From the NCBI RefSeq assembly GCF_002081715.1, contig NZ_MUKP01000001.1, forward strand, positions 124,001-188,000: 64,000 nt of DNA, written 5' to 3'. The notes under the pieces were generated by a model that was not told where the DNA came from, did no database searches, and saw only the letters and a list, made by a program, of their open reading frames with translations. How positions within the stretch are numbered: position 1 is the first letter of the stretch; every line of letters begins with the position of its first letter. This DNA is from Nocardia donostiensis (lineage in GTDB: Bacteria; Actinomycetota; Actinomycetes; Mycobacteriales; Mycobacteriaceae). Position numbers and translations under genes: made by a program. Positions 37,874-46,755 of the stretch are shown piece by piece.

Positions 37874-39144
37874 AGCACCGCGACGCCAGCACGATCGTCG
37901 ACACCGAATTACGGTGGCGGCCTGCGCCGCTGGTGTACATGCTGGCGATCTGCGCGGCGGTGGCGTTGCTGACTGCGGTGGTATTCGGCCGCTGGCAGCT
38001 GGTGGTGTTCGCGGCGCCGCTGCTCGGGGTGCTGGCCACTGCGCCGTGGCAGCAGTCGCGTACCAGGATCCAGGTGGACGGCGGCGGAACACTGCGTTGT
38101 TTCGAAACCGAGGAAGTGGTGCTCACCGTTGCGGCGTTCGTCGAGGACGGTCACGCCCTGCTGCGCTGCACCCCGGAACCTTTGCCCGGCTTGGAGATCA
38201 CGGTCGAGAAAACCAGCGATTCCGGGGCCGCGCCCGCCGGGCTGCAACTGGCGCTGTCGGCGCAACGGTGGGGCCGGTATCCGGTGGTGGTGCGGGTGTC
38301 GGCGTTGGGCCCGTCCGGTCTGGCCGTGGCCACCGCGGTACTGCCCGCCGGGCAGCTGTACGTCTACCCGATCACCGACCCGCAGCGGATGCGGTTGCCG
38401 CGCACTGATCTTCCCGAACGTATCGGCGTGCACCTGACGCGCAGGCACGGCCCAGGTGTCGAATACGCCGATATCCGCGCCTACGCGCCCGGCGACCAGC
38501 TGCGGATCGTGAACTGGCCGGTCAGCGCCCGCCGCGGCAGGCTTTATGTCACCGAACGCCTCACCAACCGTTCCGCCGATGTGGTGGTGCTGGTGGACAC
38601 CTCCCAGCAGGCGCCTGGCCCGGCCACCGATTCGCTGGAGCTGTCGGTGCGCGGCGCGGCGCAGGTGGTGCAGTCGACATTGCAGGCGGGCGACCGCACC
38701 GCGGTGGTGTGTTTGGGGCAGGCGCCGCGCTGGCTGCGGCCCGATATCGGCCGTCGCCAGTTCTACCGCATCGTCGACACCGTGCTCGACGTCGGCGACG
38801 AACACATCCCCACCACGGGCACCCTGGCCCCGCACGCGGCGGTCCCGTTGGGCGCGATCGTCGTCGCGTTCTCCACCCTCCTCGACACCCAGTTCGCGCT
38901 GGCCCTGATCGACCTGCGTAAACGCGGCCATGTCGTGGTGGTGGTGGACGTGCTGCGCGGCACCCCGTTCGCCAAGGGCCTCGACCCGACCTTGGCCAAG
39001 ATGTGGCAGCTGGAGCGGGCGTCGATGTACCGCGATATGGGCACTGTCGGCGTCGATATCGTGTCCTGGGCCGCCGATACCAGGCTCGACCAAACCATGC
39101 GCCTGCTGCCCGAACACCGCCGAACCGTCCGGGTGCGCCGATGA
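37870..39144 (+). CDS. DUF58 (VWA-like) protein
   Basis: A 424-residue partner of MoxR. Two N-terminal helices (about 22-58), a beta-rich middle, then the DUF58 signature VEYADIRAYAPGDQLRIVNWPVSAR-like region (split here: VEYADIRAYAPGDQLR and NWPVSARRG) and a VWA-like fold with the MIDAS-type DVVVLVDTSQQ. It overlaps moxR (ATGA) and the next gene (ATGA), a tightly coupled operon. Confidence 0.9.
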
Positions 39145-39575
39145 TCCGATTCCTCGCTGTCTTGTCCGGAACCCTGCTGGTCGCAGCGGTAACGTTGATG
39201 ACCCCGTGGGCCGCGCTACCCGCGATCGCGCTGGTCGTGGCCGGTTGGTGGTTCCGTTCCGCCGCCGTCGCCGCTGTACTGCTCGCCGTCGGAGTACTGG
39301 TCTGGGCCGACACCGGCGTACTCGCCGCCGCCGCAACCGGCCTGGTCGCTACCACCTATCTGCTGAACACCGCAACCACAACCGCCCCACACGGCGTCGT
39401 CCCGACCACCATCCCCTCGGTAGCGGGCGCGGTCACTTTCACTGCCGCAACCACCGGCGCCGCCCTGCTTCCCCTACACCTGACCTGGGCCCCACTGGCC
39501 GCCCCGATCCTGGTGATCCTGCTCTACGCCCTGCTCACCCACGCTCTGGCACCGCGACGCACTACTGTCCGGTAA
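39141..39575 (+). CDS. Small polytopic membrane protein, last gene of MoxR operon
   Basis: A 144-residue protein, very hydrophobic, with five to six predicted helices and no soluble domain. It overlaps the DUF58 gene by four bases, so it is part of the same operon. Not recognised as a named family; similar proteins end MoxR operons in other mycolata. Confidence 0.75.
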   Translation: MIRFLAVLSGTLLVAAVTLMTPWAALPAIALVVAGWWFRSAAVAAVLLAVGVLVWADTGVLAAAATGLVATTYLLNTATTTAPHGVVPTTIPSVAGAVTFTAATTGAALLPLHLTWAPLAAPILVILLYALLTHALAPRRTTVR

Positions 39576-39824
39576 TAACCCGCCGCCTCCCAGCTGCCCT
39601 GATGGCTAGGTGTCGAACTCGGCGGCTTCCCCTGAACCGCGTGATGATATCCGCTTCGGTGGATACCGAACTGCTGACCGGATGATCGACCACCACACCC
39701 ATTCGCAGACGGTTCGGCAACGGCAACACTGTGAGCCGAGAACCTGGACCGGCCTCCGTGCGACCGACAGGCAAGACCACCGCGGCGCCTGGTCCAGGGC
39801 GGCCACTCGTCGATCCATCGGATC

Positions 39825-40742
39825 TCAGACCGCTACGGGCTCTGCTCGTCCCGCTTCTTTTCGGTATCGCCCCGGAGCGACACCGAACTCGCGTTTGAAT
39901 GCTTTGGCGAACGCGAACTCCGAGCCGTAACCGGCCCTGCGTGCCACCGTCGACAAGGCGTCTGCGCTCTCGCGTAACCATTTCGCTGCGAGGATCATTC
40001 GCCAATGGGTCACATACGACAGCGGTGCTTCGCCTATCGTGGCGGCGAACCTGCGAGCCAGTGTTGCCCGGGAGACCCCGGCCGCCGCGGCCAGATCCTC
40101 CACCGTCCACGGACGTGACGGATCGGCGTGAATGGCGCGTAGCGCTGTCGCGACTGCCGGGTCGCCGAACGCGGCGGCCCATCCGGACGGTCGCGTATCG
40201 GCGTTCTCCTCCAGCCATGCCCGCAGGATGTACAGCAGCAATGCGTCCAGCAGTGATGGCACCACGGCGTCTGTTCCCGCTCGTGGTTCGGCCAGTTCGG
40301 CGGCGAGTAGATCGACCGCGCCACGCAGAGATGGGTGTCTGCCCAGCTGGGCGGGCAGATGAACGAACTCCGGCAGGCTGTTCAGCATCGGGTGCGGGTG
40401 CCGGCGGTCGAGCGCGTAGGCACCGCACAGCAGCACGCTGCGCGGACCGGGGCCGGTGATTTCCCGAGGCTCGCCGGGCTGGGCGATCTCGGTGACGGGG
40501 GTGGCGGGATCGTCGACGAGGACATGGTCCGCACCCCGCGGCATGAACACCACATCGCCGACGCCGAGCGCGATCGCGTCACCATCGGGTGGGCGTAGCC
40601 AGCAGGACCCTTGTAACACCACATGGAATCCGGCGCCGGGCACCACGGGATAGTGCCGTCCCCAGGGGGCGTGACGAATGAACAGACCGGAACTCGGGCT
40701 GTTGGTGCGGATGGCGGAGATCGCGTCGGAGAGGATGTCCAC
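39825..40742 (-). CDS. AraC-family regulator with cupin domain
   Basis: A 305-residue regulator. The N-terminal cupin-type sensor domain (about 15-190) includes HVVLQGSCWLRPPDGD and DVVFMPRGADHVL. The C-terminal double helix-turn-helix runs from about 205 to 298 (WTVEDLAAAAGVSRATLARRF, YGSEFAFAKAFKREFGVAPGRYR). The layout (cupin_6 + HTH_18) is typical of regulators placed divergently from the oxidoreductase they control, here the gene at 40869. The shared 126-base gap is AT-rich and likely holds the operators. Confidence 0.88.
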   Translation of the reverse strand: MDILSDAISAIRTNSPSSGLFIRHAPWGRHYPVVPGAGFHVVLQGSCWLRPPDGDAIALGVGDVVFMPRGADHVLVDDPATPVTEIAQPGEPREITGPGPRSVLLCGAYALDRRHPHPMLNSLPEFVHLPAQLGRHPSLRGAVDLLAAELAEPRAGTDAVVPSLLDALLLYILRAWLEENADTRPSGWAAAFGDPAVATALRAIHADPSRPWTVEDLAAAAGVSRATLARRFAATIGEAPLSYVTHWRMILAAKWLRESADALSTVARRAGYGSEFAFAKAFKREFGVAPGRYRKEAGRAEPVAV

Positions 40743-40868
40743 GGTGGAATCATAATGCAGAGTTGATGAGTGTTTTGGATATAAAATTGCGATTCTTGCC
40801 CATACTATCGCTCACGGCTGATCCGTAAGTTTATTCTCGGCAACACCAAGAGATGAACGGAGTTCGAG

Positions 40869-41900
40869 ATGAAGATCGCTGTTTACGGCGCCACCGGCTA
40901 CACAGGGGGCCACCTCGTGGCGGAGTTGGTTCGCCGGGGTATCCAACCGGTCCTCGTCGGACGGGACAGCGACCGCCTGATGTCGACCGCCCGAGCCACC
41001 GACTCCGAGATTCGGATCGCGACGCTCGACGACCATCAGGCCCTCGTCGCAGCGTTCACCGGGGTGGACGCGGTGATCAGCAGCCTGCCGGCCTACGTGG
41101 AGCACGGCGCGCCGGTGCTCGCGGCCACGATCGCCGCGGGGGCGCACTATGTGGACCTGTCGGGTGAACAACTGTGGCTGAAGCGGGTTTTCCATGAGTT
41201 CGCCGCTCCCGCTGAGGCTTCCGGGGTGATGGTCGTCCCCGGGATCACCGACAGCAACCTGCCCGGCGATCTACTGGCCTACTTGGCCGCCCGACGGGTC
41301 AGTACACCAGCGGAGATCGTGATCAGCCATCACACCAGAAGCGGCGGCGAAGGTTCGCGTGGTAGCGCGCAAACCCTGTTGGCAAGCCTGGACTGGTTCC
41401 GCACCGGCGGATGGCATTACCAGGACGGTGAACTGCGCCGGGGAACACTCGACCGACCCACCTCGATGGTGCTTCCCAGCGATACCGCCGAGGTCCCGGT
41501 GACGAAATTCCCCCAGCCACCGGTGCTGACGATTCCCCGGCACACGCCGGTTCGGTTCGTGGCAGGAGTGCTCGACGCGCGCATTCACGCGGCGGTGAGC
41601 ACGGTAACGCCCGACCTCGCCCAAACGCTGCCGCAGGCACCATCGGCAACCGCCGATATGCGGTACGACCTGGTGGTGGACGCGCGCGGCTCGGACGGCA
41701 CGGCGGTCCGCGCGGTGCTGAGCGGTGTCGACTCCTACCGCGATTCCGCGCTCATGGCAGTGGCTGCGGCCGTGGCTCTCGCCGAGAGCGAGACGGCGGA
41801 ACCCGGGGTGCTGGCGGCGGCCGAGGCGTTCACACCGCAGACCTTTCTCGACGGGCTGGCGTCGCACGGGATCACCTGGCGCATCGAGGAGCAGGCGTGA
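40869..41900 (+). CDS. Saccharopine dehydrogenase-like NAD(P)-binding protein
   Basis: A 343-residue protein with an N-terminal Rossmann motif (YGATGYTGGHLVAELV), VDAVISSLPAYVEHGAPV and YVDLSGEQLWLKRVF, as in saccharopine dehydrogenase-like/trans-enoyl reductase proteins. The C-terminal domain is not diagnostic. Substrate unknown. It overlaps the SGNH esterase by four bases (GTGA) and is divergent from the AraC gene. Confidence 0.82.
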   Translation: MKIAVYGATGYTGGHLVAELVRRGIQPVLVGRDSDRLMSTARATDSEIRIATLDDHQALVAAFTGVDAVISSLPAYVEHGAPVLAATIAAGAHYVDLSGEQLWLKRVFHEFAAPAEASGVMVVPGITDSNLPGDLLAYLAARRVSTPAEIVISHHTRSGGEGSRGSAQTLLASLDWFRTGGWHYQDGELRRGTLDRPTSMVLPSDTAEVPVTKFPQPPVLTIPRHTPVRFVAGVLDARIHAAVSTVTPDLAQTLPQAPSATADMRYDLVVDARGSDGTAVRAVLSGVDSYRDSALMAVAAAVALAESETAEPGVLAAAEAFTPQTFLDGLASHGITWRIEEQA

Positions 41901-43195
41901 CGACGAACCTCCGAAAGACACGAACCGCCGTGCTGTCGGCAGTGGCGGCGCTGCTGTTGGCCGTCACCGGTACGGCGTTGTACGTCGGCTCCTCCGACCG
42001 AAGCGGGCAGAACAGGATGTGGCTCGACAGCTGGTCCACCGCGCAGATGGCCGCCGTTGATGTGCTGGGGCCGAATTGGTCGACCGAAGGGTTCGCCGAC
42101 CACACCATCCGTCAGACCGTGCGCCCCACCCTCGCCGGCGAATCCGTACGGATCACGCTGTCCAATCTCTTCGGCGATCGACCGCTGTCGATCGCGGCGG
42201 CCACCATTGCGCACACTGCCGAAGGGGCAGCGGTGCGTTCGGGCACCGTGCGCCCGCTATCCTTCAGCGGCTCACCGGCCGCGGTGATCCCGTCGGGCAC
42301 CGAACTCACCAGCGATGCCGCTGTTTACCCGGTCAACGCCCGACAACCGATCACCGTGACCCTCTATCTGAACGAGGCAACCGGGCCGGCCACCTTCCAC
42401 TTTCTCGGCAACACCACTACTTACCGTGCGGCCGGTGATCACAGCACCGACATCGAAGGCGCGGCGTTCACCGAGTCCGACAAGTCGTGGTATTACCTGG
42501 CCGGCATCGAAGTCTTCGGTGCCCCCAACCGCGATGGTGTAGTCACCTTCGGCGACTCCCTTACCGATGGCGCAGGTGCGGGTATCGACGCGGACAACCG
42601 TTACCCGGATGCTCTGGCCGACCGCCTCGCCGTCACCGACCGGCCCCGTGCCGTGCTCAACAACGGCATCGGTGGAAACCGGATCGTGTCGGACTCCGAT
42701 TATGTGGGCCAACGCGCGGCCACCCGGTTCCGTCGCGATGTGCTCGACAAGGACGGAATCGGCACCGTGATCCTGCTGTCTGGCATCAACGACATCGGGG
42801 CCAGTGAACTGCCCGAGCCGTGGCTACGCCCGAACCCTGAGGTCACGGCCGACCAACTGATCGCTGAATACCAGCTCCTCATTCAGATGGCACGCGACGA
42901 CGGCTTGCGCGTCATCGGCGGCACTCTGCTGCCCTACCGGGGCGCCCCGTACTACAGCGAACGCGGGGAACGGGTCCGGGACGCGGTCAACTCCTGGATT
43001 CGCAGCTCCGGCGAATTCGACGCCGTCATCGACTTCGAGCGCGCACTCGCCGACCCCTCGGATCCGGACTCGCTCGCCGAGCAGTTCGACAGCGGAGACC
43101 ACCTGCACCCCGGTCCCGCAGGCTATTCCGCGATGGCCGAGGCCGCCGCGCTCGTCCTGAACGGGACAGACGAACAGAGCATGCACAAAAAGTGA
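41897..43195 (+). CDS. Secreted SGNH/GDSL esterase
   Basis: A 432-residue protein with an N-terminal membrane/signal segment (about 10-32). An N-terminal beta-domain is followed by a GDSL hydrolase: block I VVTFGDSLTDGAG (Ser nucleophile), block II GIGGN, block III LLSGINDIG and block V DHLHPGPAGY (catalytic Asp/His). The layout matches exported SGNH esterases of actinomycetes. It is translated from the GTG overlapping the upstream oxidoreductase, so the two are likely co-regulated by the AraC protein. Confidence 0.9.
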   Translation: MTTNLRKTRTAVLSAVAALLLAVTGTALYVGSSDRSGQNRMWLDSWSTAQMAAVDVLGPNWSTEGFADHTIRQTVRPTLAGESVRITLSNLFGDRPLSIAAATIAHTAEGAAVRSGTVRPLSFSGSPAAVIPSGTELTSDAAVYPVNARQPITVTLYLNEATGPATFHFLGNTTTYRAAGDHSTDIEGAAFTESDKSWYYLAGIEVFGAPNRDGVVTFGDSLTDGAGAGIDADNRYPDALADRLAVTDRPRAVLNNGIGGNRIVSDSDYVGQRAATRFRRDVLDKDGIGTVILLSGINDIGASELPEPWLRPNPEVTADQLIAEYQLLIQMARDDGLRVIGGTLLPYRGAPYYSERGERVRDAVNSWIRSSGEFDAVIDFERALADPSDPDSLAEQFDSGDHLHPGPAGYSAMAEAAALVLNGTDEQSMHKK

Positions 43196-43196
43196 A

Positions 43197-43225
43197 GTGA
43201 GGGCGCCGCTATGGGGTGCCCTCAC
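43197..43225 (+). terminator. Hairpin after the SGNH esterase gene
   Basis: GTGAGGGC pairs with GCCCTCAC around a 13-base loop that can pair further (GCC/GGG). It begins two bases after the stop. Likely terminator of the two-gene operon. Confidence 0.65.
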
Positions 43226-43355
43226 CCAGTTCGTGCGTACTCGCCGCCGCTCCACTGTCCAGAGGTTGCCATCGAACAGGTCCGAGTAGTTATGAAGGGA
43301 GCGCGGCCGACCGGAGAAGCCGATTCGGGTGCAGGCTGTGTGTGACATGTGTGAC

Positions 43356-43628
43356 ATGAGTACCTACAATTTGAGGGATCTGCGGACCAGGCTCGGCGCT
43401 ATCGTGCGCAACGTCGCGGCGACCGGGGAAGAGGTCGTGATCATCGACAGCGGTACCGAGGTTGCCGTCTTGATCAGCATGGCCGACTACGAACGGCTGC
43501 ATGAGCACGCCGATCTCGCCGACGCGCTTCGTCTGCGCCGAATGCGGGAAGTGCCGTTCGAGACAATGACGATGTCGGAGATGGTTACCGCGCTCGGTGT
43601 CGACCCGGAAACGGTTCTCGCCTCGTGA
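43356..43628 (+). CDS. Phd/YefM-type antitoxin
   Basis: A 90-residue protein with the Phd/YefM N-terminal DNA-binding fold (YNLRDLRTRLGAIVRNVAA, GEEVVIIDSGTEVAVLISMADYERL) and a C-terminal segment that would clamp the toxin. ATG 43356 is preferred; in-frame starts at 43347 and 43329 add up to nine residues. It overlaps the toxin gene by four bases (GTGA). It looks intact, unlike its toxin. Confidence 0.85.
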   Translation: MSTYNLRDLRTRLGAIVRNVAATGEEVVIIDSGTEVAVLISMADYERLHEHADLADALRLRRMREVPFETMTMSEMVTALGVDPETVLAS

Positions 43629-43875
43629 GGGTCGAGTTCCACCCCGACACACTCGAACAACTCCAGAAGCTGCCCCGTGACGTATTCGAATCCGCGCTGC
43701 AAGCGATCATCGGGCTCAGCAAGGAGCCTCGCCCCGCCGGGGCAAAAAGCTCGTCGGCAGCCACAGCGACTGGCGCATCCGGATCGGCCAGTACCGTATC
43801 GTGTACGAGATCGATGACGGCGAACAGTTGGTGACGATCTACACCGTTGCCAAGCGATCCGATGTGTACCGCTGA
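43625..43875 (+). pseudogene. RelE/ParE-type toxin with one-base frameshift
   Basis: The frame starts VRVEFHPDTLEQLQKLP, reads FESALQAIIGLSKEPRPAGAK, then leaves the family sequence. One extra A in the run at 43744-43748 restores KKLVGSHSDWRIRIGQYR and IVYEIDDGEQLVTIYTVAKR, followed by DVYR and TGA at 43873. The restored protein has the usual RelE length (about 83) and the Arg/Tyr residues needed for mRNA cleavage in the C-terminal half. As read, the toxin is inactive. Confidence 0.8.
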
Positions 43876-44021
43876 ATCTCCGACGGTCGAACTCCTGCTG
43901 AGTGATGTGCGTGGTTACCCTCGATGTCGCGCCTTTGACGCCCGCCGAGGGGCCAGGTTCACCAGTCCACCTGATCACGGCCGTCTATGGATACGGACGC
44001 GCGAAACAATAGATTCAGAAC

Positions 44022-44315
44022 ATGACCGAACCTGTGAAGCCCACCATCATCGCCGCTACCTGTGTCGGCCTCCTGTGCGGACTCGCGGCCGTGGTGGTGC
44101 TCGCGATCTGGTGGGCGGTAGGTCCCAACACAGTCAGCTGCTACTACGCCACTTACAGCGAAGATGATCTCAGGCAGTTCGGCGATATGGTCGCGAAGAT
44201 GTGGCCCACTCGCTGGGTGTGGGTCGGCCTCATCGTGGCGCCGACCATCACCGGTGCCCTGCTCGGTGGCGCCGCGGCACGATTCGGTTTCCGCTTGACG
44301 CGGGGTGTTCGATGA
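44022..44315 (+). CDS. Small two-helix membrane protein
   Basis: A 97-residue protein with helices at about 10-32 and 66-86, a short extracytoplasmic loop with CYYATYSEDDLRQFGD, and a basic C-terminus. Not recognised. No good partner gene; it lies between the damaged toxin and the direct repeats, in the accessory zone. Confidence 0.5.
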   Translation: MTEPVKPTIIAATCVGLLCGLAAVVVLAIWWAVGPNTVSCYYATYSEDDLRQFGDMVAKMWPTRWVWVGLIVAPTITGALLGGAAARFGFRLTRGVR

Positions 44316-44342
44316 TCTGACGGCCGGACTGCGTGCGATTGT

Positions 44343-44426
44343 GCGGCAGATCCACCAGCTGGGTAACCGCAAAATCACCAGCAAGCATGCGGCAGATCCA
44401 CCACCGACCTAGCGGCAGATCAACCA
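44343..44426. repeat. Three direct repeats of a 15-bp motif
   Basis: GCGGCAGATCCACCA occurs at 44343-44357 and 44389-44403, and GCGGCAGATCAACCA (one change) at 44412-44426. Spacing is 46 and 23 bases, a ratio of 2:1. They precede the ATPase remnant. Too few and too unevenly spaced for a CRISPR array; they could be protein-binding sites. Confidence 0.7.
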
Positions 44427-44509
44427 ACAGCCATTCGATTCCGGTACCGCGCACATTAGGTCAGCGCTGACATGCGGAGGCTGCTCCGCCCCACAGGCCA
44501 GTTCGGCCC

Positions 44510-44847
44510 GTGGAGGGGTTCGTCTTGATGGAGCTGGCCCGCCAGGTCACGTGGTTCGATGAGGAAGCCGAACTCTTCCACTACCGCACGCGCGACCAGG
44601 TCGAAGTCGACGCAGTGCTGAAGAACCGACGAGGTGAAGTGGTCGGCATAGAAGTCAAGGCGGCATCGGCAGTCGGCCCAACGACTCTCGCGGTCTCCGC
44701 CACCTTGCGGAACGACTCGGCGACGACTTCCTCGCAGGCATCGTGCTGCACACCGGACAGCAGAAAATGCTGGCCATGCCGGTCAGCGTGCTGGCCATGG
44801 CCCTACTCCCGCTCCTTGTGGGCGATCGGGGCTTGAATCTCAGGTAA
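44510..44847 (+). pseudogene. DUF4143/AAA ATPase 3' remnant, frameshifted
   Basis: The stretch EGFVLMELARQVTWFDEEA, YRTRDQVEVDAVLKNRRGE and VVGIEVKAASAVGP is the end of an archaeal-type AAA ATPase with a C-terminal DUF4143 nuclease-like domain (Asp and Glu/Lys of the IEVKA core). One extra base near 44683 restores DSRGLRHLAERLGDDFLAG and IVLHTGQQ, ending at TAA 44845. The N-terminal ATPase, about 300 residues, is missing. Inactive relic. Confidence 0.8.
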
Positions 44848-44877
44848 CAATGGCCCGGGTAGGCCGCTTCTTGTGGC

Positions 44878-45216
44878 TCAGGGGCGATCGAACTGGCCGT
44901 TGGCGACGCCCTTGGTGAACGCTTCCCATTCGTCGCGGTTGTAGTCGAGTCGGACGCCAGTGTTATCGCTGATCGTGGCGGCACCGTCGGCATGGGCGGT
45001 GATGGCGAGCGAGTCGCCCAGAGTGCCGGAGGTGGTGCTGAGGACCAGGCCTAGAAAATCGGCCCAGAGTGCGTCTGTCACCGTGATGATCGGCTGTTGT
45101 TCGGGGAGGCCGGTGTACTTGCTGTCGCGGATTAGTACAGTGCTCGCGCGATGTGAGATTTCGACACAGGTCTGATCCCCGCCGCTGAACGTGGACTTGA
45201 ACCAAGGGGAACGCAC
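44878..45216 (-). CDS. DUF397 protein, extended form
   Basis: A 112-residue protein. It starts with the DUF397 hallmark WFKSTFSGGDQTCVE, then VLIRDSKYTG and WADFLGLV. A second segment ends like another DUF397 copy (AATISDNTGVRLDYNRDEWEAF, here quoted in parts: NTGVRLDYNRDEWEAF and GVANGQFD). Typical DUF397 proteins have about 65 residues, so this may be a partial duplication. DUF397 proteins act with Scr1/BldB-type HTH proteins, toxin-like versus antitoxin-like, in morphological or stress control (family knowledge). It lies four bases from such an HTH gene. Confidence 0.85.
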   Translation of the reverse strand: MRSPWFKSTFSGGDQTCVEISHRASTVLIRDSKYTGLPEQQPIITVTDALWADFLGLVLSTTSGTLGDSLAITAHADGAATISDNTGVRLDYNRDEWEAFTKGVANGQFDRP

Positions 45217-45220
45217 GAAA

Positions 45221-46087
45221 TCATCCTATCTGGCTGATCGTTTCCTTGATTATCTGTACCGAGTCTTCACGGCTCAGTGCCACGCTGGTCACCTGGTTGT
45301 AGAGATAACTCAGCGCCTCTACGTGTCTCGGGTCATCGGCAACCTGCCCGTAGATCGCTGTCTCCAGCCAGCCGATACCGGGCAGGCGGGCGCTTTCGAA
45401 CTCCAAAAGGTGGCAGGTCGCTGCATTGAGGCTGGCGATCGAACCACGCGCATTGAACGGCACGACCCGCAGATCGAGAGTGTCGGGGTGGCGATCCACC
45501 AGTTCGAGAAGGTGCCGTAACTGGTCTCGCTGCACATCAGGGCCGCCGACCTGCTGCATCAAGGCCGCTTGGCCAAGGACGACTGACAGGTGTAAAGGGT
45601 CGTCCCCTGAAAGCCGCTGCTGGCGGCGCAACCGTGCGCGCACGCGCTGTTCGGCTTCGGTCGGTCGGCCAGTCGAAACGATGGAGGACATCAGGGCGCG
45701 GATGTAGTCCTCGGATTGCAGCAACCCCTGGATAACACCAGCTTCGATACTTCGTATGTGCTGCGCTCCGTGCTCGAGACCGTAGAAGCGCATCAACTCG
45801 TCGTTGAACAGTGCCGAGTACTCGGCCCACCAGCCTCGTTGCTTGGCTACCGCCCGCAGGGCCAGGAGTTCGGCTTGCTCGTCGGGCTCGAACTCGAGCA
45901 GATCCATCAGCTGGCGCAGTTTCTCCTCGGTGAGCACGCCGCGATAGTTCATGACCTGCGACCAGTATGCGGCACTAACGTCGAGCGCCTTCTGGATTGC
46001 GCTTGCCTTCACCCCGCGGGACTTGCCCTGCTCGCGGATGCGCAGAGTCAGTTCCCAAGCGGCGACTGTCGGGGACATCGGGGCCAT
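45221..46087 (-). CDS. HTH + DUF5753 regulator (Scr1/WhiJ type)
   Basis: A 288-residue cytosolic regulator from ATG 46087; ATG 46078 is possible. N-terminal XRE-type helix-turn-helix (about 8-65: ELTLRIREQGKSRGVKASAI, DVSAAYWSQVMNYRG). C-terminal DUF5753 domain (about 95-288: YSALFNDELMRFYGLEHGAQ, SIEAGVIQGLLQSEDYIRA, LPGIGWLETAIYGQ). Paired with the DUF397 gene downstream, as usual for this family. A dyad in the divergent promoter region is its likely operator. Confidence 0.9.
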   Translation of the reverse strand: MAPMSPTVAAWELTLRIREQGKSRGVKASAIQKALDVSAAYWSQVMNYRGVLTEEKLRQLMDLLEFEPDEQAELLALRAVAKQRGWWAEYSALFNDELMRFYGLEHGAQHIRSIEAGVIQGLLQSEDYIRALMSSIVSTGRPTEAEQRVRARLRRQQRLSGDDPLHLSVVLGQAALMQQVGGPDVQRDQLRHLLELVDRHPDTLDLRVVPFNARGSIASLNAATCHLLEFESARLPGIGWLETAIYGQVADDPRHVEALSYLYNQVTSVALSREDSVQIIKETISQIG

Positions 46088-46162
46088 GCGCTGACGATCC
46101 TTCCTGGTCTGGGGTGCACTCACGGTACAGCACAGCAAAGTAAAGCACGATGTCTTCGCGTA

Positions 46163-46191
46163 TTGACTGCTTAATTTAAGCATAGTAGCTT
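46163..46191 (+). promoter_or_regulatory. Divergent promoter with a dyad in its spacer
   Basis: TTGACT (46163-46168), a 17-base spacer and TAGCTT (46186-46191) form a credible plus-strand promoter. The spacer starts with GCTTAATTTAAGC, a dyad with 6-bp arms around one T, exactly between -35 and -10. It lies between the HTH gene (minus) and the unknown three-gene operon (plus), suggesting repression by the HTH protein. Confidence 0.6.
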
Positions 46192-46254
46192 GCGGAGTGC
46201 TTCAGATCACAAGGCAGCGTGGAGTTCGGTCTTCACCCGAGGGGAGTAGGCGGC

Positions 46255-46755
46255 ATGAACCATGTAGCAGCTGGGAACGGTGTGGATACGCCTGCCAGCC
46301 GATGCACCTTCTATCGAGAGACGTGCGGTCTACCTGCGGTGGTGACATCCACGGGTCGGATCAGTGTCGCTGCCCGGGTGGTCTGGGCGATACGGGTGTC
46401 GGCTTCGGTCGGGCATTCGGTCCGCCAGGATCTCCGTAACCGTTGGCGCGTCGAGGGGCCCATCGTGTCGCATCCTCGATCGGCGACGTGGTCGTTCCTG
46501 GTGGAGCCAGACGTGCCGCTGTCACCTTCGCTGATCGGTCCGCTGTTCCGCGCGAATGTCGCTGTGCATCGTGACGGCGCGGAGATCGCTTTGCCTTCGC
46601 CTGCTGACCGGCCGTTCACCGCCCGCCACTGGGTCGTCGCGCCGCGAGACAAGTTTCGGCCGTCGGGCTCGGTGGTGCTGGCCGCGATAAGCCGCTGCTT
46701 ACCGGGCCGCGGGATAGACCTCCGCCTCATCGACACCGAATGGCGGGGCGCATGA
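46255..46755 (+). CDS. Unknown protein, first gene of three-gene unit
   Basis: About 166 residues from ATG 46255, with a GGGGAG-type site upstream; ATG 46219 is the longer option. Visible features: an N-terminal YRETCGLPAVVTSTGRISV segment, then GPIVSHPRSATWSFLVEPD, PLFRANVAVHRDGAEIALP and FRPSGSVVLAAISR. Similar small proteins sit next to DUF397/HTH pairs in actinomycetes, and the HPRS...FLV stretch recalls the small PriPol-like proteins of Streptomyces, but I cannot assign a function. It overlaps the next gene (ATGA). Confidence 0.65.
   Translation: MNHVAAGNGVDTPASRCTFYRETCGLPAVVTSTGRISVAARVVWAIRVSASVGHSVRQDLRNRWRVEGPIVSHPRSATWSFLVEPDVPLSPSLIGPLFRANVAVHRDGAEIALPSPADRPFTARHWVVAPRDKFRPSGSVVLAAISRCLPGRGIDLRLIDTEWRGA

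Noticed and set aside
37909..39336. 475-codon reverse frame across the DUF58 gene
   Set aside because: Low-complexity Arg/His-rich shadow of a gene with a clear family match and coupled overlaps.
44343..44426. Possible CRISPR array
   Set aside because: Only three repeats of 15 bp, with spacers of 31 and 8 bases, and no cas gene in the window.
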